Notes: a model not told the origin generated them from the letters alone. A DNA stretch of 27,914 nt from an uncultured Clostridia bacterium (GCA_945926705.1 CAMEMA010000002.1:1-27914), one strand, 5' to 3'. Counted from the stretch's first letter, positions 13,631 through 21,740 are shown. Numbers and translations are program-made.

Positions 13631-14266
13631 ATGGTACGTCCTGAAGAAAACACAATGCATCCAAAAGAGAGATATGTACAAATTTATTGTGGAGAATCCA
13701 AAGGTAAGACTACAAGTTCCATAGGTTTAACCGTAAGAGCTTTATCATACAATTGGAAAGTTTTAGCCGTACAATTTTTAAAAACCAAAGAACAAGCATT
13801 TACTTATTTGGCTTCCTTAGACCATAATTTAACCGTAAGACAATTTGGTCGAGATAAAATAACTCTGGCTTCTAATATAGATGAGGAAGATATAAGGATA
13901 ATTCGTCAGGCATGGGATTTTATTTATGCCAATTATCTTAACGGTTATGATATGGTGGTGCTTGATGAAGTTCTTCCTGCTTTAAATATGAGAGCATTTA
14001 ATAAATCCGAATTATACGCTTTTATCAAAAGTTGTAGAGAGCATAATATTGAATGCGTTATGACAGGAAGAATTTGGAGCAGGCATTTATTGGCTAAACT
14101 TATAGATAAAGCTGATTTGGTTTCCGATATAAAATGTAGAAAACATTACATGTCTAAACATTGTACCAAGTGTGACAGACAATTTGATGATTACAGTTTT
14201 ACTCACTGTCCTTATTGCGGTAATGAATTAAAATCAGTATTTGCACGGAAGGGAATTGAATTATGA
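13631..14266 (+). CDS. Corrinoid adenosyltransferase-like (CobA/CobO/BtuR) ATPase with C-terminal zinc ribbon
   Basis: Residues ~15-170 follow the CobA/BtuR family: YVQIYCGESKGKTTSSIG (Walker A GESKGKTT), KVLAVQFLK, a VVLDEV Walker-B strand, VMTGR and KADLVSDIK, all in family order. Known role: transfers adenosyl from ATP to cob(I)alamin to make coenzyme B12. The C-terminal ~35 residues add a zinc ribbon (CTKC ... CPYC), not part of the usual enzyme. A phage might use it to supply AdoCbl for a B12-dependent ribonucleotide reductase, or the fold may be repurposed. An internal ATG at residue 9 is an alternative start. Confidence 0.8.
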   Translation: MVRPEENTMHPKERYVQIYCGESKGKTTSSIGLTVRALSYNWKVLAVQFLKTKEQAFTYLASLDHNLTVRQFGRDKITLASNIDEEDIRIIRQAWDFIYANYLNGYDMVVLDEVLPALNMRAFNKSELYAFIKSCREHNIECVMTGRIWSRHLLAKLIDKADLVSDIKCRKHYMSKHCTKCDRQFDDYSFTHCPYCGNELKSVFARKGIEL

Positions 14267-15186
14267 AATTAAGAATTTGTTATTGCACGGATGAAACATA
14301 TATACCGTATGCGGCTGTTTCTATCAATTCGGCACTTCGAACCAAAAATCCGGATACAGAATATGAGTTTATCATAGCAAGTCGACATTTATCGAATGAA
14401 TCAAAAGAGAGATTAAAAGACTTATGCAATCCCGAATTTATAGACATAAATAAAGAAGATTTTGAAAATTTCAGGTGCGGAGTACATTATATCTCGGAAG
14501 CTGCGGCATATAGACTTTATGTACCTCATTTTTTGAAAAAAGGAAAACTTTTATATATAGATTGTGATACTTTAATTCAAGAAGATTTAACAAACTTATT
14601 TAAAACGGATTTAAAAGGTAATTGCATAGGAGCTGTTCTTGATTGCAATTATAAAACGGGAAGAAAAAGGACAGGTACCATTAATTATTTCAATTCAGGA
14701 GTTATATTCTTTGATTGTAAAAAATGGTATGATAATAATTATTTTGAGAAAGTAAGAGCAGAACTCAATAATCCTGTTAATACGCTTCCCGACCAGGATG
14801 CTTTAAACCGAGTTATGGCACATGATGTTTTATATTTACCTCTTAAATATAATGCCATGAGATTCCAAACGCCTCGTAAATTTGATTACGTAAATGAAAT
14901 GCTCACGGAATATAATCATGCTCTAAAAAATCCTGTTATTAAACATTATATTTCCAAACATAAACCTTGGCATGTTTCGTATGATGAGAAAGAACGTGAG
15001 ATTTACCTGAGATACATAGAAGGTACAGGATTTGATAAAACATATTATTATACGGATTTACACGTAAATATCGGTCAGGATAAACAGGTAAATTCTCCTG
15101 TATATGATAAGTTAAATAAGGTATCTCATATTTATATAGATGATAAAGGAACTTTATTTAACGGAGATACAATGCAGAGGATTTAA
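14263..15186 (+). CDS. Glycosyltransferase family 8 (307 aa)
   Basis: GT8 features in order: RICYCTDETYIPYAAVSINS (N-terminal strand/helix), YIDCDTLIQEDL with the DxD metal site (D100, D102), YFNSGVIFFDCKKW, LPDQDALNRVM and a C-terminal IKHYISKHKPWH. This is the LgtC/galactosyltransferase-type arrangement: a retaining transfer from UDP-sugar to a glycan. The ATGA start overlaps the preceding gene. With the GT2 at 7991 the phage carries at least two sugar transferases, suggesting modification of host surface glycans, virion or nucleic acid. The extra ~60 C-terminal residues are acidic and unassigned. Confidence 0.88.
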   Translation: MKLRICYCTDETYIPYAAVSINSALRTKNPDTEYEFIIASRHLSNESKERLKDLCNPEFIDINKEDFENFRCGVHYISEAAAYRLYVPHFLKKGKLLYIDCDTLIQEDLTNLFKTDLKGNCIGAVLDCNYKTGRKRTGTINYFNSGVIFFDCKKWYDNNYFEKVRAELNNPVNTLPDQDALNRVMAHDVLYLPLKYNAMRFQTPRKFDYVNEMLTEYNHALKNPVIKHYISKHKPWHVSYDEKEREIYLRYIEGTGFDKTYYYTDLHVNIGQDKQVNSPVYDKLNKVSHIYIDDKGTLFNGDTMQRI

Positions 15187-15225
15187 TTTTTAATATAACT
15201 TAGTTTAACAGAAGGAGTAAATAAA

Positions 15226-15663
15226 ATGACTAAAACTATTCAAACTATTTCAGAATGCAGAAAGCTTATCAAGAAAGTAAATGAGCAAGTAAGAAAAGCT
15301 AATGAATCGGAAGTAATGACAGATAGAGAGATAGAAGCTTTTCGTAGAAAACTGGAAAGAGCACTACAAAGAGCCAAGACTTTGGAAGATGTTTCAAATA
15401 TTTGTCAAGAAATGATTCCGGGCGAGCAAACAGATTGGTTTGACGAAGATCCTGCCGATATGTTTGACCATTCTTCATGGACTTTTTATGACGCTAGAGA
15501 AAATGAAGAACATGAACATATTCAATACAATGTAGAATGGGATTTTGTCGATAAATCAGCAGAAGAATGGATGGAAGAATACAATGAATTAGATGTTGAC
15601 GATAACATGGCAGATTTCATTGATAATATCAAAGTAAATAACATAAGAGTAGAAGTATTGTAG
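15226..15663 (+). CDS. Leader-tagged acidic hypothetical protein (145 aa)
   Basis: Begins MTKTIQTISECRKLIKKVNE and continues QVRKANES, the fullest form of the shared tag, almost identical to that of 21741. Upstream DNA (AGAAGGAGTAAATAAA) also matches the other members. After the tag comes a charged helix (REIEAFRRKLERALQRAKTL) and a strongly acidic, aromatic body (WFDEDPADMFDHSSWTFYDA). No known domain. A-N-E followed by S at the end of the tag is a possible processing site. It shows the tag is not confined to the 21-26 kb array. Confidence 0.75.
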   Translation: MTKTIQTISECRKLIKKVNEQVRKANESEVMTDREIEAFRRKLERALQRAKTLEDVSNICQEMIPGEQTDWFDEDPADMFDHSSWTFYDARENEEHEHIQYNVEWDFVDKSAEEWMEEYNELDVDDNMADFIDNIKVNNIRVEVL

Positions 15664-15671
15664 GAAACAGT

Positions 15672-16319
15672 ATGCACAGTTTAATCAGAAAAATTCACGA
15701 AGAATTAAAAGTAGCTTACGAAACTGATAATATAGAAGTTAAAAATCCGGGCATACTTGGAGTACCGCAAGGTAAAAATGTGGAAGATTTACCTCAATCT
15801 CATTTTGATAGACTTGTTGATAAAATAGGTTATGATAAAGTAATAAGAGCTTTAACCAACCTTGAAGTATGGAACAAGAATAAAAATAAGAGTTTGAGTA
15901 AATGGGCTTCTAATATGACAGATAAGTTAAAGAAAAAATTTCGTTCCGAAGGTGAAGATTTCATAAGCAAAAAATTCGGACAGGATGAAGATGAAATTTT
16001 ACTGTATATTCAATCGAGTATAGAAGATGACCTTGATAATATGGGAATAGAAGAATCCGAATTTAAAATAGAAGATATGAGATTATACGGTTCTATACCT
16101 TCGGGAAAATCTACGGATAGTTCAGATTTGGATGTAATTCTTTTATACTCCGGTGATTATAAAGAAGATGATGCTTTTAATATGCTTCATAACGATTATA
16201 GAATTTCTGATATAAACGGAAAAGACATTCCTATAGATATAAATCCTATAAGCACTAAAAATTATGCTGATATAGATGATTACGTCAGTTATTTAAAAAG
16301 ACTTGAACCAAAATTATAA
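15672..16319 (+). CDS. Nucleotidyltransferase-fold protein (215 aa)
   Basis: Pol-beta-type nucleotidyltransferase core: LYGSIPSGKSTDSSDLDVIL, where G140-S141 and D152-x-D154 are the phosphate- and metal-binding motif; D189 in PIDIN is a candidate third acid. Residues 1-20 (MHSLIRKIHEELKVAYETDN) form an amphipathic leader resembling the shorter tag of 12457, ending A-Y-E. Family members transfer a nucleotide to RNA, protein or small molecules, and include antitoxins and toxins. The substrate is unknown. It follows the tagged 15226 gene by eight bases, and a terminator follows it. Confidence 0.75.
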   Translation: MHSLIRKIHEELKVAYETDNIEVKNPGILGVPQGKNVEDLPQSHFDRLVDKIGYDKVIRALTNLEVWNKNKNKSLSKWASNMTDKLKKKFRSEGEDFISKKFGQDEDEILLYIQSSIEDDLDNMGIEESEFKIEDMRLYGSIPSGKSTDSSDLDVILLYSGDYKEDDAFNMLHNDYRISDINGKDIPIDINPISTKNYADIDDYVSYLKRLEPKL

Positions 16320-16372
16320 CAGAATCCTCTCTTTTTGGTATCTTTCACCAATTTTGACACACTATTTATCCT

Positions 16373-16403
16373 GTCGGTTTTCGCACACAGAAACCGACTT
16401 TTT
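16373..16403 (+). terminator. Rho-independent terminator
   Basis: GTCGGTTT (16373-16380) pairs with AAACCGAC (16391-16398), 10-nt loop, followed by TTTTT. A weaker TTGGT/ACCAA hairpin lies upstream near 16335-16351. Confidence 0.8.
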
Positions 16404-16411
16404 GTTATTCT
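16403..16411 (+). promoter_or_regulatory. Extended -10 promoter motif overlapping the terminator T-tract
   Basis: TGTTATTCT, 26 nt before the helicase ATG at 16438. The -35 position falls in the terminator loop and is poor. Confidence 0.4.
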
Positions 16412-16437
16412 TTTATATAAAGAGGGAAGATTAAATT

Positions 16438-18039
16438 ATGCAATTAACCAATGAACAGATAAATATAATACGTTCGGTAGAAACGGATGCTCAAGTAATT
16501 AAAATATCAGCAGCCGCAGGTTCGGGAAAAACCTTCACCATGACCGAACTTGCACGGAATATACATGCTAAGGACCCTTATGCTAAGATATTGTATCTTG
16601 TGTATAACCAATCCATGAAAAACGAGGCACTTCATAAATTTGCGGACCAATCAGAATATCTTGACGTGCTTTCAACTTATGGTGTGGCATACAGAATATG
16701 GACCCGGACCATAGGACAGTTTAATGTTTGTAATAACATAGACTTTAAACTTATCATAGAGAAACAAGCCGAATACGATAAACAATACAGATGGCTGACA
16801 CATGCGTATGTTCATGAACTTCATGCCGAATACACAAAATCATGGTTATCGCTTGAGAAGTTTATAGAAAAGAAAACTGAACAATTAAGAGCAGAATCTT
16901 CTATGCAAGATTTGATTATAGGGTACAGAAGTATACCCGTTATGGGAATACAGTATCAATCAGGTGTAATTATAACGGAAGATTTATTGAATATTTTCTA
17001 TAATATAATGAAACATCTGATTGATAATAAGACTTATACTCATCAGATGTACATTAAGGAAGCAGCCAAAATTAAAAACTTCCGTATGAAAAATGCGTAT
17101 CAATATATTCTTCTTGACGAAGCACAAGATACCAATAAGTTTATATTAGAAATATTTAAGAACTTTAATGCCAAAAAGAAATATCTGGTAGGGGACCCTT
17201 ATCAGGCTATTTATCAATTTAACGGGTGTATAAATGCGTTTGATGAATTAGACGGTCCGGAATATAACTTGTCTAAGTCATTCCGATTTGGACAAAATAT
17301 AGCTGATTTGGCTTGTAATATAGGGTTGAATTTATACATAGAAGGTACGGAACAACCTGAAAAAATAGAAACCAATAAACACAACGTAGTGTTATTCAGA
17401 ACGAATGCCGGAATATTAAGCTATGCCATCTCTCTTATCACGAATTGTCCTGATGATACTCGAATAAAAATAAATTATATGACTAATGACATGAAACAAA
17501 TTTGTATGAACGGAATAAATTCGTTGAAAGAATCTCAGCAGGTATTAATTTATTATCTTTGGAAAGTCTTTACTGATGAGAATGATTATCATTCGATTAA
17601 TAAACTTAAAAGATTATTCAATATGAATAATGACCCGTACAAACCGGAAGTCTTTAACAACATAACCGATTATATTAAACAGATAAAGATAAAAGAAAAT
17701 CAAACCGTCAGTTTGAATAATGCCATAAAAATTATAGGAATTAACAGTGACCCTGATATTTATAAAGCATACACTTTATATGAGAAATATGGAAAAGGTT
17801 TATTAGATATAATAGAGAAACTTATCAGAGCAGAAAATGAACCGTACCCTGATATAACATATACTCTTATAACCGCTCACCGTTCAAAAGGTTTGGAATG
17901 GGATTCGGTTATAATAGGCCCGGATGAGAAATGGAGTTTATGCAATGAGGACGGTTCAAAGATAGCCAAGTATTATGATGAACTTAATTTACATTATGTA
18001 GCTTTAGCACGGGCAAGGTATAAGTCATTCTGCCGTTAA
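16438..18039 (+). CDS. UvrD-like SF1 DNA helicase (533 aa), 3' end possibly frameshifted
   Basis: SF1A motifs in order: Q-motif LTNEQINII, Walker A SAAAGSGKTFT (residues ~24-34), motif II ILLDEAQDTN, motif III YLVGDPYQAIYQF, motif IV LSKSFRFG, motif V LITAHRSKGLEWDSVII and motif VI YVALARAR. The layout fits FBH1/UvrD-type helicases of large phages, acting in recombination, repair or replication restart. The protein stops six residues after motif VI. The +1 frame continues HSAVNPNCKLEDYMIDNYTK to TAA 18107-18109, a plausible helicase tail. A one-base indel near 18021-18029 is therefore possible. Confidence 0.88.
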   Translation: MQLTNEQINIIRSVETDAQVIKISAAAGSGKTFTMTELARNIHAKDPYAKILYLVYNQSMKNEALHKFADQSEYLDVLSTYGVAYRIWTRTIGQFNVCNNIDFKLIIEKQAEYDKQYRWLTHAYVHELHAEYTKSWLSLEKFIEKKTEQLRAESSMQDLIIGYRSIPVMGIQYQSGVIITEDLLNIFYNIMKHLIDNKTYTHQMYIKEAAKIKNFRMKNAYQYILLDEAQDTNKFILEIFKNFNAKKKYLVGDPYQAIYQFNGCINAFDELDGPEYNLSKSFRFGQNIADLACNIGLNLYIEGTEQPEKIETNKHNVVLFRTNAGILSYAISLITNCPDDTRIKINYMTNDMKQICMNGINSLKESQQVLIYYLWKVFTDENDYHSINKLKRLFNMNNDPYKPEVFNNITDYIKQIKIKENQTVSLNNAIKIIGINSDPDIYKAYTLYEKYGKGLLDIIEKLIRAENEPYPDITYTLITAHRSKGLEWDSVIIGPDEKWSLCNEDGSKIAKYYDELNLHYVALARARYKSFCR

Positions 18040-18095
18040 TCCGAATTGTAAACTTGAAGATTATATGATAGACAATTACACTAAAGGAGAAAAGT

Positions 18096-18887
18096 ATGTT
18101 AGAGAGTAATCGAATATATCTTGGTGATTGTCTTGAAGTGATGAAAGATATTGATGATAAGTCGATAGACATGATATTATGTGACCTTCCTTATGGTGTA
18201 TTGAATAAAAAGAATAAAGGTGCTTCATGGGATAATATAATACCTTTTATATCTTTGTGGAAACAATATGAAAGAATAATAAAAGATAACGGTGCAATAG
18301 TATTAGCGGCAAATGGGATGTTTACTGCGGATTTGATGAGAAGTAATGTAAAATTATGGCGATATAATTTGATTTGGGATAAAGTTTTACCCACAGGTTT
18401 TCTTAATGCCAATAAAATGCCGTTAAGAAGTCATGAAGATATATGTGTATTTTATAAAAAATTACCGGTTTATAACCCGCAAATGGAGAAGGTCGGATGG
18501 CATAAGAAAAATCATAGCAGAAAGATAACAGGTCAGGATTTTAATAATAATTGTTATGGTAATTTTAAGATGCTTCCTGTTGTTATGAGTGATGAAAAAT
18601 ATCCAAAAAGTATTATTACAATAAGTAAAGAGCATTGTAACGGTAATTTTCTTCACCCTACTCAAAAACCCGTAGCTTTATTTGAGTATTTAATTAAAAC
18701 ATATACTAATGAAAATGATTTAGTATTGGATAACTGTTCAGGTAGTGGTACAACTGCCATAGCATGCTATAATACTAAGAGAAAATTTATTTGTATAGAA
18801 AAAGAAGAAAAATATTACAATTTATCTATGGAAAGATATTGGTATCATGTGATTAAATCAAGGTCAGAAGGAGGAAAGAATTCATGA
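18096..18887 (+). CDS. Beta-class DNA methyltransferase (N4/N6), 263 aa
   Basis: Motif order is IV before I. DMILCDLPYG (catalytic, residues 25-34; DLPY instead of the commoner DPPY) comes first; then a target-recognition region; then HPTQKP and DLVLDNCSGSGTTAIAC (SAM-binding motif I with G-S-G). FICIEKEEKYYNLSMERY closes the fold. Such orphan methylases in phages protect against restriction. The DLPY variant suggests N6-adenine or N4-cytosine activity but does not decide. RBS AAAGGAGAAAAGT is strong. Its ATGA end overlaps the thioredoxin-like gene. Confidence 0.88.
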   Translation: MLESNRIYLGDCLEVMKDIDDKSIDMILCDLPYGVLNKKNKGASWDNIIPFISLWKQYERIIKDNGAIVLAANGMFTADLMRSNVKLWRYNLIWDKVLPTGFLNANKMPLRSHEDICVFYKKLPVYNPQMEKVGWHKKNHSRKITGQDFNNNCYGNFKMLPVVMSDEKYPKSIITISKEHCNGNFLHPTQKPVALFEYLIKTYTNENDLVLDNCSGSGTTAIACYNTKRKFICIEKEEKYYNLSMERYWYHVIKSRSEGGKNS

Positions 18888-19135
18888 AACTGTATAAAGT
18901 AGGAAGCAGTAATTGTCCGGGGTGTAAAAAACTTCAAGGAATGTTGGAGCATTATAAAATAGAAGTTATACCTGTTAGTATAGATGAACCCGAAGGATTA
19001 AAATTTGCTCAAGAGCATGGCATTTCTACTTTACCCTCCCTAGTGAAAATTACTGATAACGGAACAGAGAAGCTACCGGGTTTAAGATCATTACAAGAAA
19101 TTTTAAGTTTTTGTAACTATCATGATATTCTTTAA
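18884..19135 (+). CDS. Thioredoxin/glutaredoxin-like protein (83 aa)
   Basis: Small thioredoxin fold: redox motif C11-P-G-C14, STLPSLVKI with the cis-proline before the third strand, and a final helix. Length matches NrdH/glutaredoxin-type reductants, which donate electrons to ribonucleotide reductase or keep phage proteins reduced. RBS GGAGGAAAGAATTC. No reductase is in the window. The last codons overlap an extended -10 motif that may serve the next gene. Confidence 0.85.
   Translation: MKLYKVGSSNCPGCKKLQGMLEHYKIEVIPVSIDEPEGLKFAQEHGISTLPSLVKITDNGTEKLPGLRSLQEILSFCNYHDIL
19123..19131 (+). promoter_or_regulatory. Extended -10 motif at the end of the thioredoxin-like gene
   Basis: TGATATTCT; its -10 hexamer ends 7 nt before the A of the ATG at 19138, where transcription would be expected to start. 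No RBS is visible for 19138, so a leaderless message is possible. Confidence 0.4.
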
Positions 19136-19137
19136 TT

Positions 19138-19812
19138 ATGAGTATTATTTTTAAAAGCAATCCGAATCAATTACGGGAACTCATGGCTTATGTGGTAAAT
19201 AATTCCTTAGCAGATGTTTCCGACTATGATGAATTTGACAGCACTATGGTTTTCACTCCCGATGATATGACTTTCAGCATACAGGTTGATGAGAACCAAA
19301 TAAATTTTGTAGACATTAAATCATTTTTTGGCAGAAAAATCGGATTATTCATTTATGAATATCACAACTCTAAAGATTTATGGATTATTTATAATGACCG
19401 ATTTGACCCTTACCTGACAAGTATAAGCAGCGGTTATACTCCGTTATCTTTGGCACAAATGATAGACGATAACGCTTATGTTATAACTCTGGAAAAACTT
19501 CCCGATTATTATAAGAATATACCGTATTTATTATTGGAAAATACTGAAACCAAAACAGGTAAACTTTACAGATTTGATAATTTATATAATAGTATGCAAG
19601 CTATAAATATTCTTAGAAGTCGTCTGGAGTTTTCTAATCATACAATAACAAGTGATAGTCGAACAATTATTTTTGATGAATTCAGATTAACCGTTCATTT
19701 GGGATCTGAATTAGAAAAGATTATTAATGCACAAGATATAGTTAATGCTTTTTATTATAAAGAAATAGAAAATATCAGAACGGAGGACTTGTATGTTAGA
19801 ATTAACTCTTAA
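19138..19812 (+). CDS. Hypothetical protein (224 aa)
   Basis: Not recognised. The ATG follows the thioredoxin stop by two bases with no Shine-Dalgarno sequence; the next in-frame ATG is far inside. The body alternates strands and helices (TMVFTPDDMTFSIQVDENQI, FGRKIGLFIYEYHNSKDLWI), acidic and soluble. It overlaps the next gene by 20 bp, and the three genes 19138, 19793 and 20118 overlap in series, which suggests a complex made in fixed ratio. Confidence 0.65.
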   Translation: MSIIFKSNPNQLRELMAYVVNNSLADVSDYDEFDSTMVFTPDDMTFSIQVDENQINFVDIKSFFGRKIGLFIYEYHNSKDLWIIYNDRFDPYLTSISSGYTPLSLAQMIDDNAYVITLEKLPDYYKNIPYLLLENTETKTGKLYRFDNLYNSMQAINILRSRLEFSNHTITSDSRTIIFDEFRLTVHLGSELEKIINAQDIVNAFYYKEIENIRTEDLYVRINS

Positions 19813-20128
19813 ATTTGACAGAGATTGGTTCGATGTCAATAACGGAGATAAAAGAACTTACTTTAAGTTGGCTGAACAAACCATAGACAGTATTCCGCTT
19901 GAACTGCGGGATTTAGATATAAGAGAGATAGTTAATCAAATTAAGAATGACTTAAATTACGGAAAACAATTTAACGAGATTTGGGATTCTGCCGAATTGG
20001 TTTTGTTTATCACGGTTAAAATTTATAAATCATTAAAATATTTTGACAACGGGTTTATTAAAACCAAGATTAATTTTAAGTATAAAGATATAACCAATGC
20101 TGACAGGATTGTATTGTATGCCGAATAA
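19793..20128 (+). CDS. Hypothetical protein (111 aa)
   Basis: ATG preceded by GGAGGACTTGT inside the preceding gene. The product (MLELTLKFDRDWFDVNNGDK, later VLFITVKIYKSLKYFDNGFI) has a charged N-terminal domain and a strand-rich end. No family recognised. Overlaps both neighbours, consistent with translational coupling. Confidence 0.65.
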   Translation: MLELTLKFDRDWFDVNNGDKRTYFKLAEQTIDSIPLELRDLDIREIVNQIKNDLNYGKQFNEIWDSAELVLFITVKIYKSLKYFDNGFIKTKINFKYKDITNADRIVLYAE

Positions 20129-20459
20129 CATAACTGATATAAATTTTGTTAATATAAATTTTGTTAATAAAAAGTTAGAAGAATATAGTAAGTATTACGA
20201 TAAGACAGCCACGGAAGCTTTAAGCAAATTAAATAAATCCGTGGCTGTCGGATTAAAAGAACTGCAAAATAAAGAAGCTACCGTTTTTCAGATTAATACG
20301 TTTTTGAATGAGAATAAAATTAAATTCAGACAGATAAAAACTTTTAAAGAAAAAGATTCGGTATATTATGTGATTGAAGTATCATATAAAAATGAAACCG
20401 TTCAATTTAATGTATTATCAAGTTTTTCTTTCTTGTTTGAAAACTGTAAAGATTTATAA
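20118..20459 (+). CDS. Hypothetical protein (113 aa)
   Basis: The start at 20118 is chosen over the in-frame ATG at 20097 because AGGA is then ~10 nt upstream; both overlap the preceding gene. Residues 1-60 are helical and polar (NKKLEEYSKYYDKTATEALS); residues 60-110 form strands (KDSVYYVIEVSYKNETVQFN). Not recognised. Last of the three overlapping genes; a weak AT-only hairpin (20463-20478) follows. Confidence 0.6.
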   Translation: MPNNITDINFVNINFVNKKLEEYSKYYDKTATEALSKLNKSVAVGLKELQNKEATVFQINTFLNENKIKFRQIKTFKEKDSVYYVIEVSYKNETVQFNVLSSFSFLFENCKDL

Positions 20460-20529
20460 AAATTTTTCTAAAAATTGAAAATTTAATTTGCTTTTTGTTT
20501 TTATTATAGTATGTAGCAGGAGATATTTT

Positions 20530-20991
20530 ATGTATAGAATTATTGAAAACGTTTTAAACTTATGTGAATTAGCTCGAAGAAACAATAAATTAAAAGAAAA
20601 GATCGAAGATCAGACTGAGGAAATTTTTAAACATTTGTATAAAGTAATTGCATTTGGTAATAAATATCCTGAACAACTTATTCACTGGGCTAAAGAAATT
20701 AATGGTTTACTTCAGGTTTGTAAGATTAAATCTAAACGCAATAATAAAATATTGCCTGTAGAAGAAATATTAGAAGAAATGATGAGTGTGTATTCCGATT
20801 TATTTGAATTTTCAACTATTCCGGAAGAATTAGCTTCAAAATACGGATATTCCGACATGACCGATAGGGATGTATTTAAACAGATAAAGAAAATATTACC
20901 GAAACTTATAGAATATATTCAGTCTTTAAAAGAGAAAAGAGCAAATTTGGATATTATTTTACAAATAATAAAGGAAGAAGATTATGTATAG
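20530..20991 (+). CDS. Hypothetical helical protein, paralogue A (153 aa)
   Basis: Start at 20530 with AGGAG 8 nt upstream; a longer in-frame version starting at 20488 would read across the promoter/RBS region. All-helical and charged: MYRIIENVLNLCELARRNNK, then KSKRNNKILPVEEI in the middle. Family unknown. It is a tandem duplicate of the next gene: the first ~40 nt are identical and the proteins align end to end. Its final codons contain the neighbour's ATG. Confidence 0.7.
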   Translation: MYRIIENVLNLCELARRNNKLKEKIEDQTEEIFKHLYKVIAFGNKYPEQLIHWAKEINGLLQVCKIKSKRNNKILPVEEILEEMMSVYSDLFEFSTIPEELASKYGYSDMTDRDVFKQIKKILPKLIEYIQSLKEKRANLDIILQIIKEEDYV

Positions 20992-21439
20992 AATTATTGA
21001 AAACGTTTTAAACTTATGTGAATTCGCTTTACAAAGTAATAAGTTAAAAGAAAAGATAGAAGATCAGACCACAGAAATTTTTAAACATGCTTGTAAAATA
21101 ATAGGGTATGGTAATAAATATCCAAGATCCGTAAATCATTGGGCAGTTGAATTAGGGAATTTTTTGAGAGTTTGTAATATTAAATCTAAACGCAATAATA
21201 AAATATTACCTTGGAATGAAATATATAAAATTATGTTGTCTGTTTATTCCGATGTCAAAGAGTTTAGTTATATAACAGGCAGTTTATATTCAAAATACGG
21301 ATATTCCGATTATAAAAACAGTGAGATTTATGAAAAGATTAAACATGTTTTACCTGATTTAATAAAATATGTATGTTCTTTAAATGATGATGATAACATC
21401 AATCCTGATGCAATTCTGCAAATAATTAATAATGTCTGA
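20984..21439 (+). CDS. Hypothetical helical protein, paralogue B (151 aa)
   Basis: Shares MYRIIENVLNLCE, LKEKIEDQT, the KSKRNNKILP core and SKYGYSD with paralogue A, with about half the remaining residues changed. This points to an old duplication with a preserved or recently converted 5' end. The start is set by 8-bp overlap with paralogue A and RBS AAGGAAGAAG. Function unknown. The conserved first 13 residues may be a second short leader type, unlike the ISEC tag. Confidence 0.7.
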   Translation: MYRIIENVLNLCEFALQSNKLKEKIEDQTTEIFKHACKIIGYGNKYPRSVNHWAVELGNFLRVCNIKSKRNNKILPWNEIYKIMLSVYSDVKEFSYITGSLYSKYGYSDYKNSEIYEKIKHVLPDLIKYVCSLNDDDNINPDAILQIINNV

Positions 21440-21506
21440 TTTTTGACCGTAAATTTTCCACAATAATTTAATTTTTGATATATGGAAATTTATGGAGGAT
21501 TTGCGC

Positions 21507-21722
21507 ATGAACATTCTTGAAAAATTTGTTATGGTAACTACGGTCACAAAAGCTTTTGCGGAATTGAAATCGGAAGCTGAAAATAATGCCAAGTTGGCAG
21601 AAGAAATCAAAGACATTATACATGATACCATTGAATTGCTCCAAAGAATTAAAAAAGTTATACCGCAAGTAGGAAAAGCGATTGAAAAACTGATTAATAT
21701 CATAAGTAAACGTTTTAAATAG
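21507..21722 (+). CDS. Small all-helical protein (71 aa)
   Basis: The start at 21507 is chosen because GGAGG is 8 nt upstream; an in-frame ATG at 21492 sits directly before that RBS. Predicted as two or three amphipathic helices (AFAELKSEAENNAKLAEEIK, LLQRIKKVIPQVGKAIEKLI), with possible coiled coil but no clear membrane helix. The final KKVIPQVGKAIEKLINIISK has the look of a membrane-active or oligomerising helix. Function unknown. TGATATATG at 21476-21484 may be a weak promoter. Confidence 0.65.
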   Translation: MNILEKFVMVTTVTKAFAELKSEAENNAKLAEEIKDIIHDTIELLQRIKKVIPQVGKAIEKLINIISKRFK

Positions 21723-21740
21723 CAAAAAGGAATAAATAAA

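Noticed and set aside
20463..20478. AATTTTT-CT-AAAAATT as a terminator after 20118
   Set aside because: Only A-T pairs, a two-base loop and no clear T tract; too weak to call.
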